The notes under the pieces are model-generated. The model did no database searches, was not told the origin of the DNA, and saw nothing but the letters and a program-made list of their open reading frames with translations. Of a stretch of 64,000 nt of DNA, positions 15,950-24,762 are shown in pieces. The translations under genes and the position numbers were made by a program. Origin of the DNA: CBDEFX01 sp965237635 (GTDB lineage: Bacteria > Chloroflexota > Dehalococcoidia > Lucifugimonadales > CAUZJF01); assembly GCA_965237635.1 (NCBI GenBank), contig CBDEFX010000001.1, positions 930,001-994,000 on the forward strand. The letters are read 5' to 3'. Within the stretch, counting starts at the first letter, position 1; each line of letters begins with the position of its first letter.

Positions 15950-16594
15950 CTACGATTCCTTGTTGCGGGAGCGGCCCAGACGCCAGCCGCGGCGCTGAGT
16001 GGCGCCGTTCTTGGACTCGGTCTTGGGAGCCGCCCGTTTCCTGCTCCAGAGGTCTGAAAAGTAGGCAGGGGTAAGGAGCTCACGGTCGTCGGCCACGTTC
16101 GCCAGCTCCCGTGCGAGATTTGCAGGAAAAGCGGCGATCTCGACGTGCTTGCCCATGTTCTTGACGGCCTGTGCCGCATAGGCAAAGTCTCCATCGCCAC
16201 TCACTAATATAGCCACGTCGTAGCGGTTGTCCCAGCCAAGCTGGAGCATATCGGTGGCCACCATAATGTCGATCCCCTTTTCGACCGCCACGTCGCCCCT
16301 CATCTTCGCGCCGCCCAGCCGGACCTCCAGATAAGGGACGTTATAGAGGGCCCCTAAGAACTTCTGCTGGTCCTGGTAGGGTTGCTGGTTGCGTTCCGGG
16401 TCCCTGAGAACGTTGTAGTAGTAGGTCCGAAGCAGCGGTCGGCCCTTGCATAGCTTGGCCGCGAAGGCGGCGAAATCCAGGTCGAAGCGCTTACAGTTCT
16501 CGTCGAGGCTGTGATAGAGGTTGCTGCCGTCTATGAAGACCGCGACCCGGGGTAGCGCACGATTGTTGGTCGCGTGTTCATTCTCAGATGTCAT
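15950..16594 (-). CDS. NYN-domain (LabA/DUF88-type) ribonuclease-like protein
   Basis: 214 residues. The PIN-like NYN fold is shown by VAVFIDGSNLYHSL (17-30, catalytic Asp), KGIDIMVATDMLQLGWDNRYD (about 110-130; acidic pair) and VSGDGDFAYAAQAVKNMGKHVE (acidic DGD). The C-terminal 35 residues are basic and probably disordered (RKRAAPKTESKNG...). It precedes the ATPase gene by 31 bases on the same strand, so NYN, ATPase and mini-TOPRIM likely form one operon. NYN proteins are predicted metal-dependent RNases; many are housekeeping, so partnership with the ATPase is only suggested by position. Confidence 0.8.
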   Translation of the reverse strand: MTSENEHATNNRALPRVAVFIDGSNLYHSLDENCKRFDLDFAAFAAKLCKGRPLLRTYYYNVLRDPERNQQPYQDQQKFLGALYNVPYLEVRLGGAKMRGDVAVEKGIDIMVATDMLQLGWDNRYDVAILVSGDGDFAYAAQAVKNMGKHVEIAAFPANLARELANVADDRELLTPAYFSDLWSRKRAAPKTESKNGATQRRGWRLGRSRNKES

Positions 16595-16718
16595 AGGCGT
16601 TCCAGTACCATAATACCATCTCGTCTAGACTCACGACTTCCGGAAAGCCCTGATCAACGGGTAAACTGGGGCGGCTCGCTGTATCTGGAAGCGGAACGAT
16701 TCTCAAGAGGTTTGCATA

Positions 16719-17474
16719 GTGGAAGTGGTCCCTGGTGTTCACGTCGTGCCCGGCATTCCGTGGTCGAGGGTTTACCTCATTGAAGATGAGCCGCTTGTTC
16801 TCGTGGACACCGGCCCGCCCTGGAGTGCCCGGAAGGTAGTGGCCTATATACGGTCCATCGGCAGAAACCCCGAAGACCTGGGCTTTATCCTGATGACACA
16901 CAGCCACCCTGACCATGCCAGCAGCGCGCTATCCCTGATCCGGCGAACGGGCACCAAGGTCGTCGCCCACACGGGCGATACCAGGACTCACTCTACCCGT
17001 GTCGTACGTTTGAGCCGCCATGGCCCATTCAACAAGGTACGAGACTCCCTACCGTTCTTGAGGGGCACGCCAGTCAGCGAAACCGTAGAGGACGGCCAGC
17101 GTTTGCCCATACTGGGTGGCGTCACCGTCGTGCATTCTCCCGGTCATACACCTGGCAGCACATGCTATCTGCTGGAGGGCGAACGGTTGTTGTTTACTGG
17201 GGACGCGATCTTCAGCGACGGGCAGAACGTGAGCCGCTCCGTGCCCTTTCCCGGCTATAACGGAAACGACTACCGCAAGTCTTTGGATAAGATCGCCGCC
17301 CTGGAGTTCGACGTCCTGTGCGGCGGCCACGGGGCGCCGCTTGTCGGTGGCGCTTCGGACAAGGTGCGGGCACTAATAGCTTCCGACCCCGAGCCTCCTA
17401 CCTGGCGAAGGCTCTTCGCCGGGATGCCGCGACGCATGCTTCAATCAATAACGATAGGCAGCGGAGGCAGATGA
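16719..17474 (+). CDS. Metallo-beta-lactamase-fold hydrolase
   Basis: 251 residues. Metal ligands are in MTHSHPDHAS (HxHxDH), HSPGHTPGS, FTGDAIF and the C-terminal GGHGAP. This is the glyoxalase II-like branch of the MBL superfamily; substrate unknown. The start is GTG at 16719 with AAGAGG upstream (about 16705). It is divergent from the NYN operon, with 124 bases between. The final 25 residues are basic. Confidence 0.85.
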   Translation: MEVVPGVHVVPGIPWSRVYLIEDEPLVLVDTGPPWSARKVVAYIRSIGRNPEDLGFILMTHSHPDHASSALSLIRRTGTKVVAHTGDTRTHSTRVVRLSRHGPFNKVRDSLPFLRGTPVSETVEDGQRLPILGGVTVVHSPGHTPGSTCYLLEGERLLFTGDAIFSDGQNVSRSVPFPGYNGNDYRKSLDKIAALEFDVLCGGHGAPLVGGASDKVRALIASDPEPPTWRRLFAGMPRRMLQSITIGSGGR

Positions 17475-17534
17475 CGAAGCTGGCAGTCCCTCCCGTGCAC
17501 CGGCTCAACTCCAAATCGACACCCCGTTTTGCCG

Positions 17535-17540
17535 TATAAT
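17535..17540 (+). promoter_or_regulatory. -10 box for the tRNA gene
   Basis: A perfect TATAAT lies 25 bases before the tRNA. No clear -35 hexamer is seen at the standard distance. Confidence 0.5.
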
Positions 17541-17565
17541 ATGATGGCGTTCAGGTACTCTTGGG

Positions 17566-17637
17566 GGCAACGTAGCTCAGAGGTAGAGCGGGCGCTTCAT
17601 AAGCGCTAGGTCACAGGTTCGAACCCTGTCGTTGCCA
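17566..17637 (+). tRNA. tRNA with CAT anticodon (Met, or Ile after lysidine modification)
   Basis: The cloverleaf is complete. Acceptor GGCAACG pairs with CGTTGCC; the D arm contains GCTC...GAGC; the anticodon stem GGCGC/GCGCT encloses the loop TTCATAA; the T arm contains ACAGG-TTCGAAC-CCTGT. The discriminator is A and no CCA is encoded. The first acceptor pair is a normal G-C, which argues against the initiator tRNA, but elongator Met and tRNA-Ile(CAU) cannot be separated by eye. Confidence 0.93.
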
Positions 17638-17757
17638 CGGGGCTCCCTGTGCCGAGCCTCGAAATGTCTCAGTTCGGTCTATTTCCCTCTGTCCCCCATT
17701 GCTAAATCTGCTTCAGTCAGATAGGATGTGCCCAACTTCAGCCCAGAGGAGGCCCAA

Positions 17758-17898
17758 GTGGAAGCGTATTGCATGAAATGTCGAACGAAACGGGAGATAA
17801 AGAACCCTACGGCTGTAACCCTCAAAAACAATAAGCCAGCTACACAAGGCACATGTCCCGTGTGTGGGACGAAGCTGTTCCGCATCGGGAAAGCATAG
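17758..17898 (+). CDS. DUF5679-family zinc-ribbon mini-protein
   Basis: 46 residues starting at GTG with AGAGGAGG 8 bases upstream. The sequence has two CxxC knuckles, AYCMKCRTKREI near the start and GTCPVCGTKLFRIGKA at the end, so it should bind one zinc. It matches the DUF5679 pattern as I remember it. Function unknown. It is flanked by the tRNA and aspS, and similar mini-proteins are common in Chloroflexota and Actinomycetota. Confidence 0.8.
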   Translation: MEAYCMKCRTKREIKNPTAVTLKNNKPATQGTCPVCGTKLFRIGKA

Positions 17899-18268
17899 CA
17901 ACCTTCTTTTCCTGACATGTCCTGAATCCATTGTGGCCCCGTTCCGCTGACTGGAGTCTCCACAACGGATTCAGGCAGCGGCGACTTGTGCCGCCTTACG
18001 CGGCGCGAATTCGGCTGATCACGCTAGTGGTCTGTTCTGTGTCGTTAGTCGATCAACGACTCTACGCGCCATGATACTGCTCGGGCGTTCAGCGTCCCGA
18101 CCTGCTATCACTCCGCCCCGAGACCCGACGGCAGCTGTAACACCCGGCGCTCATCTCCTCTGCGTTGAACATGGGCCGCATCTCAAGGTCTTCGGGTGAT
18201 TGGTATGCCTAAATCTGCCCTCGGTACATCCCTAAGCATGTGTGTGATAACAACCAAGGCAAAGTATC
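17899..18268. other. Gap between DUF5679 gene and aspS
   Basis: No gene is seen. The only clear structure is the long hairpin at 17921-17975; the rest holds nothing I recognise. No T-box signature (AGGGTGGNACCGCG) occurs before aspS. Confidence 0.5.
17921..17975. other. Long stem-loop of unknown role
   Basis: CCTGAATCC-A-TTGTGG pairs with CCACAA-C-GGATTCAGG: 15 pairs with one internal mismatch, a 23-base loop that itself contains GACT-GG-AGTC. There is no T tract after it. It lies 23 bases past the DUF5679 stop and could be a Rho-type 3' end, a small RNA or a mobile-element remnant. Confidence 0.5.
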
Positions 18269-20065
18269 GTGCTTAAATCGATAGGCTGCGGGGAGATCAG
18301 AAAAGACCACGTCGGCGACAGTGTGACGCTGGCCGGTTGGGTACACCGCAGGCGCGACCATGGCAACTTGATCTTCGTCGATCTGAGGGACCAGAAGGGC
18401 CTCGTCCAGGTGGTCTTCAACCCTGATGACGCCCCCGACGCTCACAAGGTAGCCGAGCAGCTGCGCAGCGAGTGGGTCCTACAAGTGGTCGGCGTTGTTT
18501 CGACCCGTCCTGAGGGCACTGAGAACCCCAGCTTACCGACTGGAGCGGTCGAGGTGGCCGTCGAGCGCGTGACAGTCCTGAACGAGTCGAAGACCCCGCC
18601 GTTCGAGGTTAGCGAGGACGGCGAAGCCGACGAGCTACTGCGGCTCAAGCACCGGTACCTGGACCTCCGCAGGCCGTCTATGCGCGATATCCTGGTCCTC
18701 CGTCACCAGGTGGTCAAGTTCATCCGCGACTTCCTGAGCGCCCGGGGGTTTCTGGAGATCGAGACCCCGATTCTGATCAAGAGCACGCCTGAGGGCGCCC
18801 GCGACTTCCTCGTCCCAAGCCGGACGTATCCCGGCAAGTTCTACGCTCTCCCTCAGTCCCCACAGCAGCTCAAGCAACTCCTCATGGCAGGTGGAGTGGA
18901 GAAGTACTTCCAGATCGCCCGTTGCTTCCGCGATGAGGACCCGCGGGCCGACCGGGTGGTTGAACATACCCAGTTGGACGTTGAGATGAGCTTCGTCGAG
19001 CAAGAAGACGTGCTCACTTTGATTGAGGAGCTTTACACACAACTCGTAGAGGCGATGTTTCCTCAGAAGCGGCTTCTCAAGCCGTTTCCCAGACTCACTT
19101 ATGCCGAGGCCATTGCCAAATACGCTACCGAAAAACCGGACCTTCGCTTCGGACTAGAGATATCAGATATCTCCGACATCGCCGAGATCACGGAGCTTCG
19201 GGTCTTTCGGTCGGCGTTGAGTGACGGCGGAGTTGTCAAGGGGTTCTCAGCTTCGGGATGTGCAACCTACACGCGCAGCCAGCTAGACGAGCTCGTCGAG
19301 TTCGTCAAGATGAGAGGGGCCGGCGGGCTAGTCTACATCGCCCTTACCGGCGATTCGTCCTCGGTGGACGGCCTAACTGAGGACCAGGTGAAGTCACCGG
19401 TCTCGCGTTTTCTGTCGCTTGACGACGTGAAGTCCATCGCCCATCGCACAGGGGCGGAAGTCGGCGACCTGGTCCTGATCGTCGCAGGGCCGCCCAAGTC
19501 TACCAACGTGGCTCTCAGTGCCCTCCGCAACGAGATGGGTCGTCGCCTTGAGCTTGCCGACCCTGACCTGCTCGCCTTCGCCTTTGTTGTCGACTTCCCG
19601 CTATTCGAGTGGGACGAGCCGGAGCGTCGGTGGGATGCCGCTCATCACGCCTTCACGATGCCGAAGGAAGAGCATATCCAATACCTGGAGAGTGACCCAG
19701 GAAAGGTGACCGCGGACTGTTACGACCTGGTGTGCAACGGCTACGAGCTGGCCAGCGGCAGCATCCGTATCCACACCCGAGAGTTGCAGGAGAGAGTTCT
19801 CAAAGTGCTGGGTTACACTTCGGAGCAGGTCGAGCAGCGGTTCGGCCAACTCCTGGGCGCCTTCGACTACGGCGCGCCGCCCCACGGCGGCATAGCGCCC
19901 GGAATAGACCGACTGATGATGACGCTAACAGGCATAGAGAACATTCGGGATGTGATCGCCTTTCCCAAGACCCAGACCGGCGTCGACCCGCTGTTCGACG
20001 CCCCCGGCCATGTGGACGAGGACCAGCTCAAGGAGCTGCACCTGCGGGTCGTGGATGACGCGTGA
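18269..20065 (+). CDS. aspS: Aspartyl-tRNA synthetase, bacterial type
   Basis: Class II synthetase charging tRNA-Asp. The 598-residue length and a GAD insertion domain (about 290-410) mark the bacterial type. The N-terminal anticodon-binding OB fold has LAGWVHRRRDHGNLIFVDLR, motif 2 is ARCFRDEDPRADRVVEHTQL, and motif 3 is PPHGGIAPGIDRLMM. Start is GTG 18269. Whether it also charges tRNA-Asn cannot be judged without knowing if asnS or gatCAB exist elsewhere. Confidence 0.96.
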   Translation: MLKSIGCGEIRKDHVGDSVTLAGWVHRRRDHGNLIFVDLRDQKGLVQVVFNPDDAPDAHKVAEQLRSEWVLQVVGVVSTRPEGTENPSLPTGAVEVAVERVTVLNESKTPPFEVSEDGEADELLRLKHRYLDLRRPSMRDILVLRHQVVKFIRDFLSARGFLEIETPILIKSTPEGARDFLVPSRTYPGKFYALPQSPQQLKQLLMAGGVEKYFQIARCFRDEDPRADRVVEHTQLDVEMSFVEQEDVLTLIEELYTQLVEAMFPQKRLLKPFPRLTYAEAIAKYATEKPDLRFGLEISDISDIAEITELRVFRSALSDGGVVKGFSASGCATYTRSQLDELVEFVKMRGAGGLVYIALTGDSSSVDGLTEDQVKSPVSRFLSLDDVKSIAHRTGAEVGDLVLIVAGPPKSTNVALSALRNEMGRRLELADPDLLAFAFVVDFPLFEWDEPERRWDAAHHAFTMPKEEHIQYLESDPGKVTADCYDLVCNGYELASGSIRIHTRELQERVLKVLGYTSEQVEQRFGQLLGAFDYGAPPHGGIAPGIDRLMMTLTGIENIRDVIAFPKTQTGVDPLFDAPGHVDEDQLKELHLRVVDDA

Positions 20066-20073
20066 AGGAGAGA

Positions 20074-20096
20074 GCGGGTTTGAAACCCGCCCCTAC
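20074..20096. repeat. Dispersed palindrome
   Basis: GCGGGTTT-G-AAACCCGC followed by CCCTAC, 9 bases after the aspS stop codon. As RNA it forms a GC hairpin just past the gene. Confidence 0.8.
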
Positions 20097-20174
20097 AGTG
20101 GACGGCCAGGCCGGTCGTTTCGCAGCGGCCAGCACCAACCGGATACCACCCAGCGGAAGGCATGACCCACAGGC

Positions 20175-21761
20175 GTGGACATGTTTGACGTCATCATAAC
20201 GGGCGGCACTGTCGTGGACGGCACCGGTACGCCAGGCTACAGGGCCGACGTGGGCGTCACGGGCGAGAAGGTCGATGCTATAGGCGATCTTTCTCAGACC
20301 GGGGCCCGGCGCGTCATTGACGCCAGCGGGCTGGCAGTCTCGCCCGGGTTCATCGACGCCCACGTTCACTCCGACGCCGCGTTACTCACCGACCCTCAGC
20401 ACGCCAGCGGCCTGCGGCAGGGCATAACCACCGAGATCCTGGGCCAGGACGGCCTCTCTTACGCTCCTCTCTCGGCCGAGAGCTACCGAATGTACAGCCG
20501 CTACCTATCCGGTATCCTCGGCAGGCCTCCCGAAGACCTGGACATGAGCAGCGTCGAGTCGTTCCGGTCCCACTACCACCGGAAGGCCGCAGTCAATACC
20601 GCGTACCTGGTACCGCACGGGGCCGTCCGGTTAGAGACGGCGGGCTTTCGCGACGTTCCACTCGTCGGCGATAACCTCGAACGTGCCCAGATCATCATTA
20701 AAGAAGGCATTGAACAGGGGGCCGTGGGGTTCTCCACTGGCCTGTCGTATCACCCCAACGCTTGGGCCGATACCGACGAGTTGGTGTCGCTGTGCGAGGC
20801 GGCCCATGATGCGGACGGCGTTTACGTGACCCACACCCGCGACGTCAACCGGGACCGGGCATTCGGCGACGGCGGTGTGGCAGAAGCGCTGGAGATCGGA
20901 CGCCGCTCCGGCGTGAAAGTCCACTTCTCGCACCACCGCACGGAGGCACACGATGCCGGTAGAGTGGCCGAGCGGGTGGAGCTGATAGACAAGGCGAAAA
21001 GTGAGGGAGTCGACTGCACGGCGGATATTTACCCATACCCAACCGGCAGCACCCTGGCTGCAGCGATGCTGCCGAGTTACGTCCACGATGGCGGCCCGGA
21101 GGCCATCATTCGGCGTCTCCAGGACCCCGAGGAGCGCCACAAGATCACAGCTGAGATCGACGCCCAGCCCATAAGATCGTTGCACGACTCCGTACTGTCT
21201 TACATGCCGGTGAACGGCCACCTCGAGGGAATGAGCCTACCGGAGGTGGCTGGCGAGAGACGCGTATCGATGGGGGAGGCGGTCTGCGACCTGCTCCTGG
21301 AAGAAGACCTGGCCGTTGGCTTCTGGCTCACCCCGCCGAACAGCGTCGCCGTATGGCGTCAGTTGAGCAAAGACGCGATGGATCTGCTGTCGAGGCCAGA
21401 CTATATGGTAGGCAGTGACTCGATTCACGCGGGTAGTCTGCCCCACCCACGCGCCTACGGCGCGTTCCCCCGGTTCCTCGGCCGCTTGCGTCGGCAGCTC
21501 GACGGGCTCAGCCTTGAGCAGATGGTCCAGCGCATGACCGACAACCCTGCGCACCGTTTCGGCCTGACCCGAAGAGGCCGCATCCAGAAGGACTACTTTG
21601 CCGACATCGTAGTTTTCGACCCGGAACGCATAATCGACAACGCCACGTACGATGACCCTAAGCAGTTCCCCACAGGGATCCCGTTCGTTCTCGTCAACGG
21701 CGAGGTCGCAGTCGACAGGGAGCGGTGCACCGGAGTTCTCGCCGGTCAGGCGGTGCCTTAG
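20175..21761 (+). CDS. N-acyl-D-amino-acid deacylase (amidohydrolase)
   Basis: Zinc hydrolase of the amidohydrolase superfamily, D-aminoacylase branch (528 residues). It has the metal site PGFIDAHVHSD near 58-68, GITTEILGQDG, the substrate-loop GFSTGLSYHPN, VTHTRDV and VHFSHHR for further His ligands, and the catalytic Asp in MVGSDSIHAG. It ends with the standard PADIVVFDPERI-type beta-sandwich (here YFADIVVFDPERI). Start: GTG 20175 with GGAAGG upstream, or ATG 20181. The annotated family includes dihydropyrimidinase-like paralogues, so exact substrate is uncertain. Confidence 0.87.
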   Translation: MDMFDVIITGGTVVDGTGTPGYRADVGVTGEKVDAIGDLSQTGARRVIDASGLAVSPGFIDAHVHSDAALLTDPQHASGLRQGITTEILGQDGLSYAPLSAESYRMYSRYLSGILGRPPEDLDMSSVESFRSHYHRKAAVNTAYLVPHGAVRLETAGFRDVPLVGDNLERAQIIIKEGIEQGAVGFSTGLSYHPNAWADTDELVSLCEAAHDADGVYVTHTRDVNRDRAFGDGGVAEALEIGRRSGVKVHFSHHRTEAHDAGRVAERVELIDKAKSEGVDCTADIYPYPTGSTLAAAMLPSYVHDGGPEAIIRRLQDPEERHKITAEIDAQPIRSLHDSVLSYMPVNGHLEGMSLPEVAGERRVSMGEAVCDLLLEEDLAVGFWLTPPNSVAVWRQLSKDAMDLLSRPDYMVGSDSIHAGSLPHPRAYGAFPRFLGRLRRQLDGLSLEQMVQRMTDNPAHRFGLTRRGRIQKDYFADIVVFDPERIIDNATYDDPKQFPTGIPFVLVNGEVAVDRERCTGVLAGQAVP

Positions 21762-22042
21762 TGCACTCACAAGCGTAGCTTGAGGAGCGCTGTTCACCCT
21801 CATCTATATCCTCTCCCGTCAAGGGGGCTTTGCACAAGAAGCGTCGCGTGGTCCGAGCCGCCCTTCGACGAGCTCAGGGCGAACGGTAAATCTGAAGCTA
21901 CGTTCGTGGTGAGCCCGTCGAACCACGGCCCCCGGATGCGACTTTAGGTGCAAAGCCCGTCAAGGGAGAGGACAATCCCTTCCCTCTCGATGGGGGAAGG
22001 TTAGGATGGGGGTGTGCTCCCTCGTTGTCCCGGAGAGAGCAT
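21762..22042. repeat. Repeat-derived spacer
   Basis: No gene. It contains CCCTTCGACGAGCTCAGGGC-type and ...CTCTCGATGGGGGAAGG-type sequences, and an inverted pair GGCTTTGCAC (21827) / GTGCAAAGCC (21950). Confidence 0.5.
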
Positions 22043-22981
22043 ATGAAGGCTGACCAAATCGAACGAATTGCTGTCATAGGCGCCGGCCTCATGGGGCACG
22101 GCATCGCCCAGGAGTTCGCCCTCGCGGGCTACGATGTGCGACTCGTGGCCCGTAGCGAGGCGAGTCTGGGCAAGGCGCTCAGGAGTATCAGCGACAATCT
22201 CGAGCGGCTCATAGGATTCGGGCTTGTAACACGCGAGCAGACCGAGGCCGTCCCAGAGAGGATACACACGACCACCGAGCTCGAGGAGGCGACTGAGGAT
22301 GCCGATGTCGTCATCGAGTCGGTGTACGAGAACCTGGAGCTCAAACAGGAGATCTTTCGGCGGCTCGTCGACATTTGCCCCGAACACACGGTCCTAGCGA
22401 GCAACACCTCCAGCCTTATGCCCAGCGCGCTCGCCGCGCGGGCCCGAAGGCGTGACAGGATACTCGTGGCGCACTACATCAACCCTCCGTACCTGGTCCC
22501 GTTTGTCGAGATCGTGAAGGGTCCGGAGACATCCGACGATTCAGCCATGGCCGTGTTCGGGCTTCTCACGAAAATTGGGAAGCGCCCGATTATCGTTCAA
22601 CGAGAGACGCCCGGCTTCGTCGCCGGTCGCCTGCAGGGAGCGCTCCTCAGGGAGGCCCTCTGGCTCGTAGAAAACGGCATCGCGTCCGCCCAGGACGTCG
22701 ACACTGCGATAAAGACCAGCCTCGGCAGGCGCTGGGCTGTTGCCGGGGTATTCGAGGTCCTCGAGATCGCGGGTTGGGACTTGATACTGGCCATCGCCTC
22801 GGGGCTCTATCCCCACCTTGCATCAGCGCCAGAAGCACCCCAGGTGTTGAAGGAGCGGGTTGAGCGAGGAGAGCTCGGAGTAAAGACCGGAAAGGGCTTC
22901 TACGAGTGGAACCCGGAGACCGCGAAGGCGGTCAGGGACAGGATCGCACATGCGCTGGTCGAGATCGACAAGTGGTCTTAG
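22043..22981 (+). CDS. 3-hydroxyacyl-CoA dehydrogenase family protein
   Basis: NAD-dependent dehydrogenase of 312 residues. It has a Rossmann motif IAVIGAGLMGHGIAQEFA (8-25), ADVVIESVYENLELKQEIF, ASNTSSLMPS and HYINPPYLVPFVEIV. The last replaces the HFFNP of classical 3-hydroxybutyryl-CoA dehydrogenase and looks more like the carnitine dehydrogenase/lambda-crystallin branch. The C-terminal helical domain ends with GVKTGKGFYEW. I chose ATG 22043, which has GGAGAG 7 bases before it, over an upstream in-frame start. Substrate not determined. Confidence 0.85.
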   Translation: MKADQIERIAVIGAGLMGHGIAQEFALAGYDVRLVARSEASLGKALRSISDNLERLIGFGLVTREQTEAVPERIHTTTELEEATEDADVVIESVYENLELKQEIFRRLVDICPEHTVLASNTSSLMPSALAARARRRDRILVAHYINPPYLVPFVEIVKGPETSDDSAMAVFGLLTKIGKRPIIVQRETPGFVAGRLQGALLREALWLVENGIASAQDVDTAIKTSLGRRWAVAGVFEVLEIAGWDLILAIASGLYPHLASAPEAPQVLKERVERGELGVKTGKGFYEWNPETAKAVRDRIAHALVEIDKWS

Positions 22982-23007
22982 ACCGCTGGCATGTGGTACG
23001 GTGCGCC

Positions 23008-23036
23008 TTGACCCTGTACACGGCTCAAGCTAGAAT
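23008..23036 (+). promoter_or_regulatory. Promoter cut off from thrS by IS1380
   Basis: TTGACC (23008-23013), 17 bases, TAGAAT (23031-23036): a strong plus-strand promoter whose predicted start (about 23043) is right at the left end of the IS1380 element. The next plus-strand gene is thrS, 1.9 kb on, so this was probably its promoter before insertion. Confidence 0.6.
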
Positions 23037-23045
23037 AGTCTCAAA

Positions 23046-24762
23046 CTTAGCCCGAATCCACCGAAGGACACCGATGGACGGCGTGAGGAAAGCGGAAGGG
23101 GGGTGAGGGAGCTACAGGGGAAATAGCCTGGGTTCCATTTGGGGTAGGGAGGTCGGCGGACGGTCTTCATCGCCGCACAGGGGCCCCTATGGCCGTCTGC
23201 GGGAGTTGCGATGCGCGGGATGGCGAGAGAATACGCAGCAGGGAACTCTCTCGGACCGGGCTGGCACGAGTCTGCGGGGATCTTCGGTTGTCCGGTGGGT
23301 GGGTCGGTCGCCGACGGTGCCGTCAGGCCGGGAGTGGAATGGCTCGCAGCCGGGCCAAGGCACGGCTGAACTTCTCAGCCCAAGGCCAGCGATCCGGAAG
23401 ATGCAGGGTCAACCGGCGTGCCGAGCGGGTGAGCCGTCCGGCCAGGGAGAAGAACCGCCGCCGGAGGGTCTTGGTGGTGGCTATCCGCTCTCCCAGACCG
23501 ATCCGCGCCGTCCAGCGGGCCAGGTTGTGAGCCATCGTCTGGACGGCCAGCCAGGCACCGTTGGCGGCGAAGCGGCCCGAGGGGAGATGGTTCAGCCCGA
23601 CGCCGTACTTGAGGTCGCGTATGGCATTCTCGATCTCGGCGTGGCGGCGATGGTCAGCCTCCAGTTCGAGCAACTCCCCGTCCCGGTCGGTGATGAAGCC
23701 ATGATAGCTGTATTTGGCGAAGAGGGCCAGTTGGGAACCGGGCGTCGGCTTCACCCGCCGGACGATGAGCCGTACCGGCGCGGCGTCCGCCTCGGCCTGG
23801 AAGGGGGTGCAGGTGGTCTCGGCCACATCGGCGGCACCGTCCATCCAGTAAGGAATCGGCGTCCAGGCATCTTCGGGTATCGCCTCGATGAGATTGTGCA
23901 GGCTTTTGTGCTGGCGGATGGTGATGGAGAAGCGGACATCCATCTTGCGGCAGACGGATACCACGCCATGAGTGTAGAACCCGCTGTCGGCCCGTAGCGT
24001 GAGTCGTCCGTCGGCCCCGGCGTAGCGCACCCGTCCCACCGTCTCCCGCAGGAAGTGGGCGGCGCCGCGGGCGGTGTTGGCCCGGCCCTCGCGCAGCCGG
24101 GACATCAGCACGTCTCCGGTGCCGGCGGCGATGGCCGGCAGCGGGTGGTAGCCCCGCTTGCCGGTATAGCCGTGGTGGCGGGCGCCCTCCTTGGCCAGTC
24201 CGTAGGTCTCGCAGATGGTGGAGTCCAGGTCAATGGTCAGGGGCCCGTCGCCGGGTCCCGCCCCGGCCTGCCAAGCCCGGGCCAGCAACTCGCGGCTCAC
24301 CCGGTCGAGTTGACGGACGTGGCCCCGCCGGAAGGTGCCCAGGGTGGATGGCGCCTTGACCGTGCCGCCCAGGGTGCAGGCCGTCCCCCCGGTGCGCAAC
24401 ACATCGGCGTCGTCAATGCAGTCGCCCCCAGCCAGCGCAGACGCCACCAGCGTCATCATCTTGTCGCTCGTGTTCGCCCGCCCCGGGGCATCGCCCAGGT
24501 CGAGGCGCTGCCGGACGAGTTCGGGCAGGCCGAGATGCCGCGCCAGGGTGGCCGGAAGGAGCAGCCCGGCATTGGCCACCAAGCGGCGGTCGTCGAAGGT
24601 GATTTAGATCCGGTCGAGGTGGTTGCGTGACAGCATCTACTGGGTGCTCCTTTTCCGGGGCCGTTTTTTTGCTACAAAACCATTATCCCAGAAGCACAGG
24701 AGCACCTTCTTGCCGCCTCAGGACGCTAACCCGACGCCCTCCTTCGGTGGATTCGGGCTTAG
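23046..24762 (-). mobile_element. IS1380-family insertion sequence
   Basis: About 1717 bp bounded by inverted 23-bp ends with one mismatch; the shared core is AGCCCGAATCCACCGAAGGA (left) and its complement (right). No direct repeat is obvious at the borders. The transposase frame is interrupted by a stop at its tenth codon. Two other copies of the transposase-proximal end occur at 36425 (66-bp remnant) and 63888 (continues out of the window). Confidence 0.88.
23323..24636 (-). pseudogene. IS1380-family transposase with early nonsense codon
   Basis: From ATG 24636 (with AAGGAG 13 bases upstream) the frame reads MLSRNHLDRI, then TAA (24606-24604), then continues ITFDDRRLVANAGLLLP, the typical N-terminus of this family, and stays open to 23323. 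The remainder is complete: LTIDLDSTICETYG (catalytic Asp), LRADSGFYTHG, the C-terminal YRHAEIENAIRDLKYGVGLNHLPSG region (here HRRHAEIENAIRDLK). A CAA-to-TAA change would explain it. Translation could still restart at TTG 24582, so the copy may keep some activity. Confidence 0.85.

Noticed and set aside
15916..16200. N-terminal extension of 94 codons on the ATPase
   Set aside because: These codons overlap the NYN gene in another frame and have no ATPase similarity. The ATG at 15918 starts the typical MIATLEIENFKSI sequence.
17899..18268. SRP RNA, 6S RNA or tmRNA gene in the gap before aspS
   Set aside because: None of the conserved sequence blocks (for example GGAAGCAGCC of SRP RNA) is present; only one hairpin is seen.
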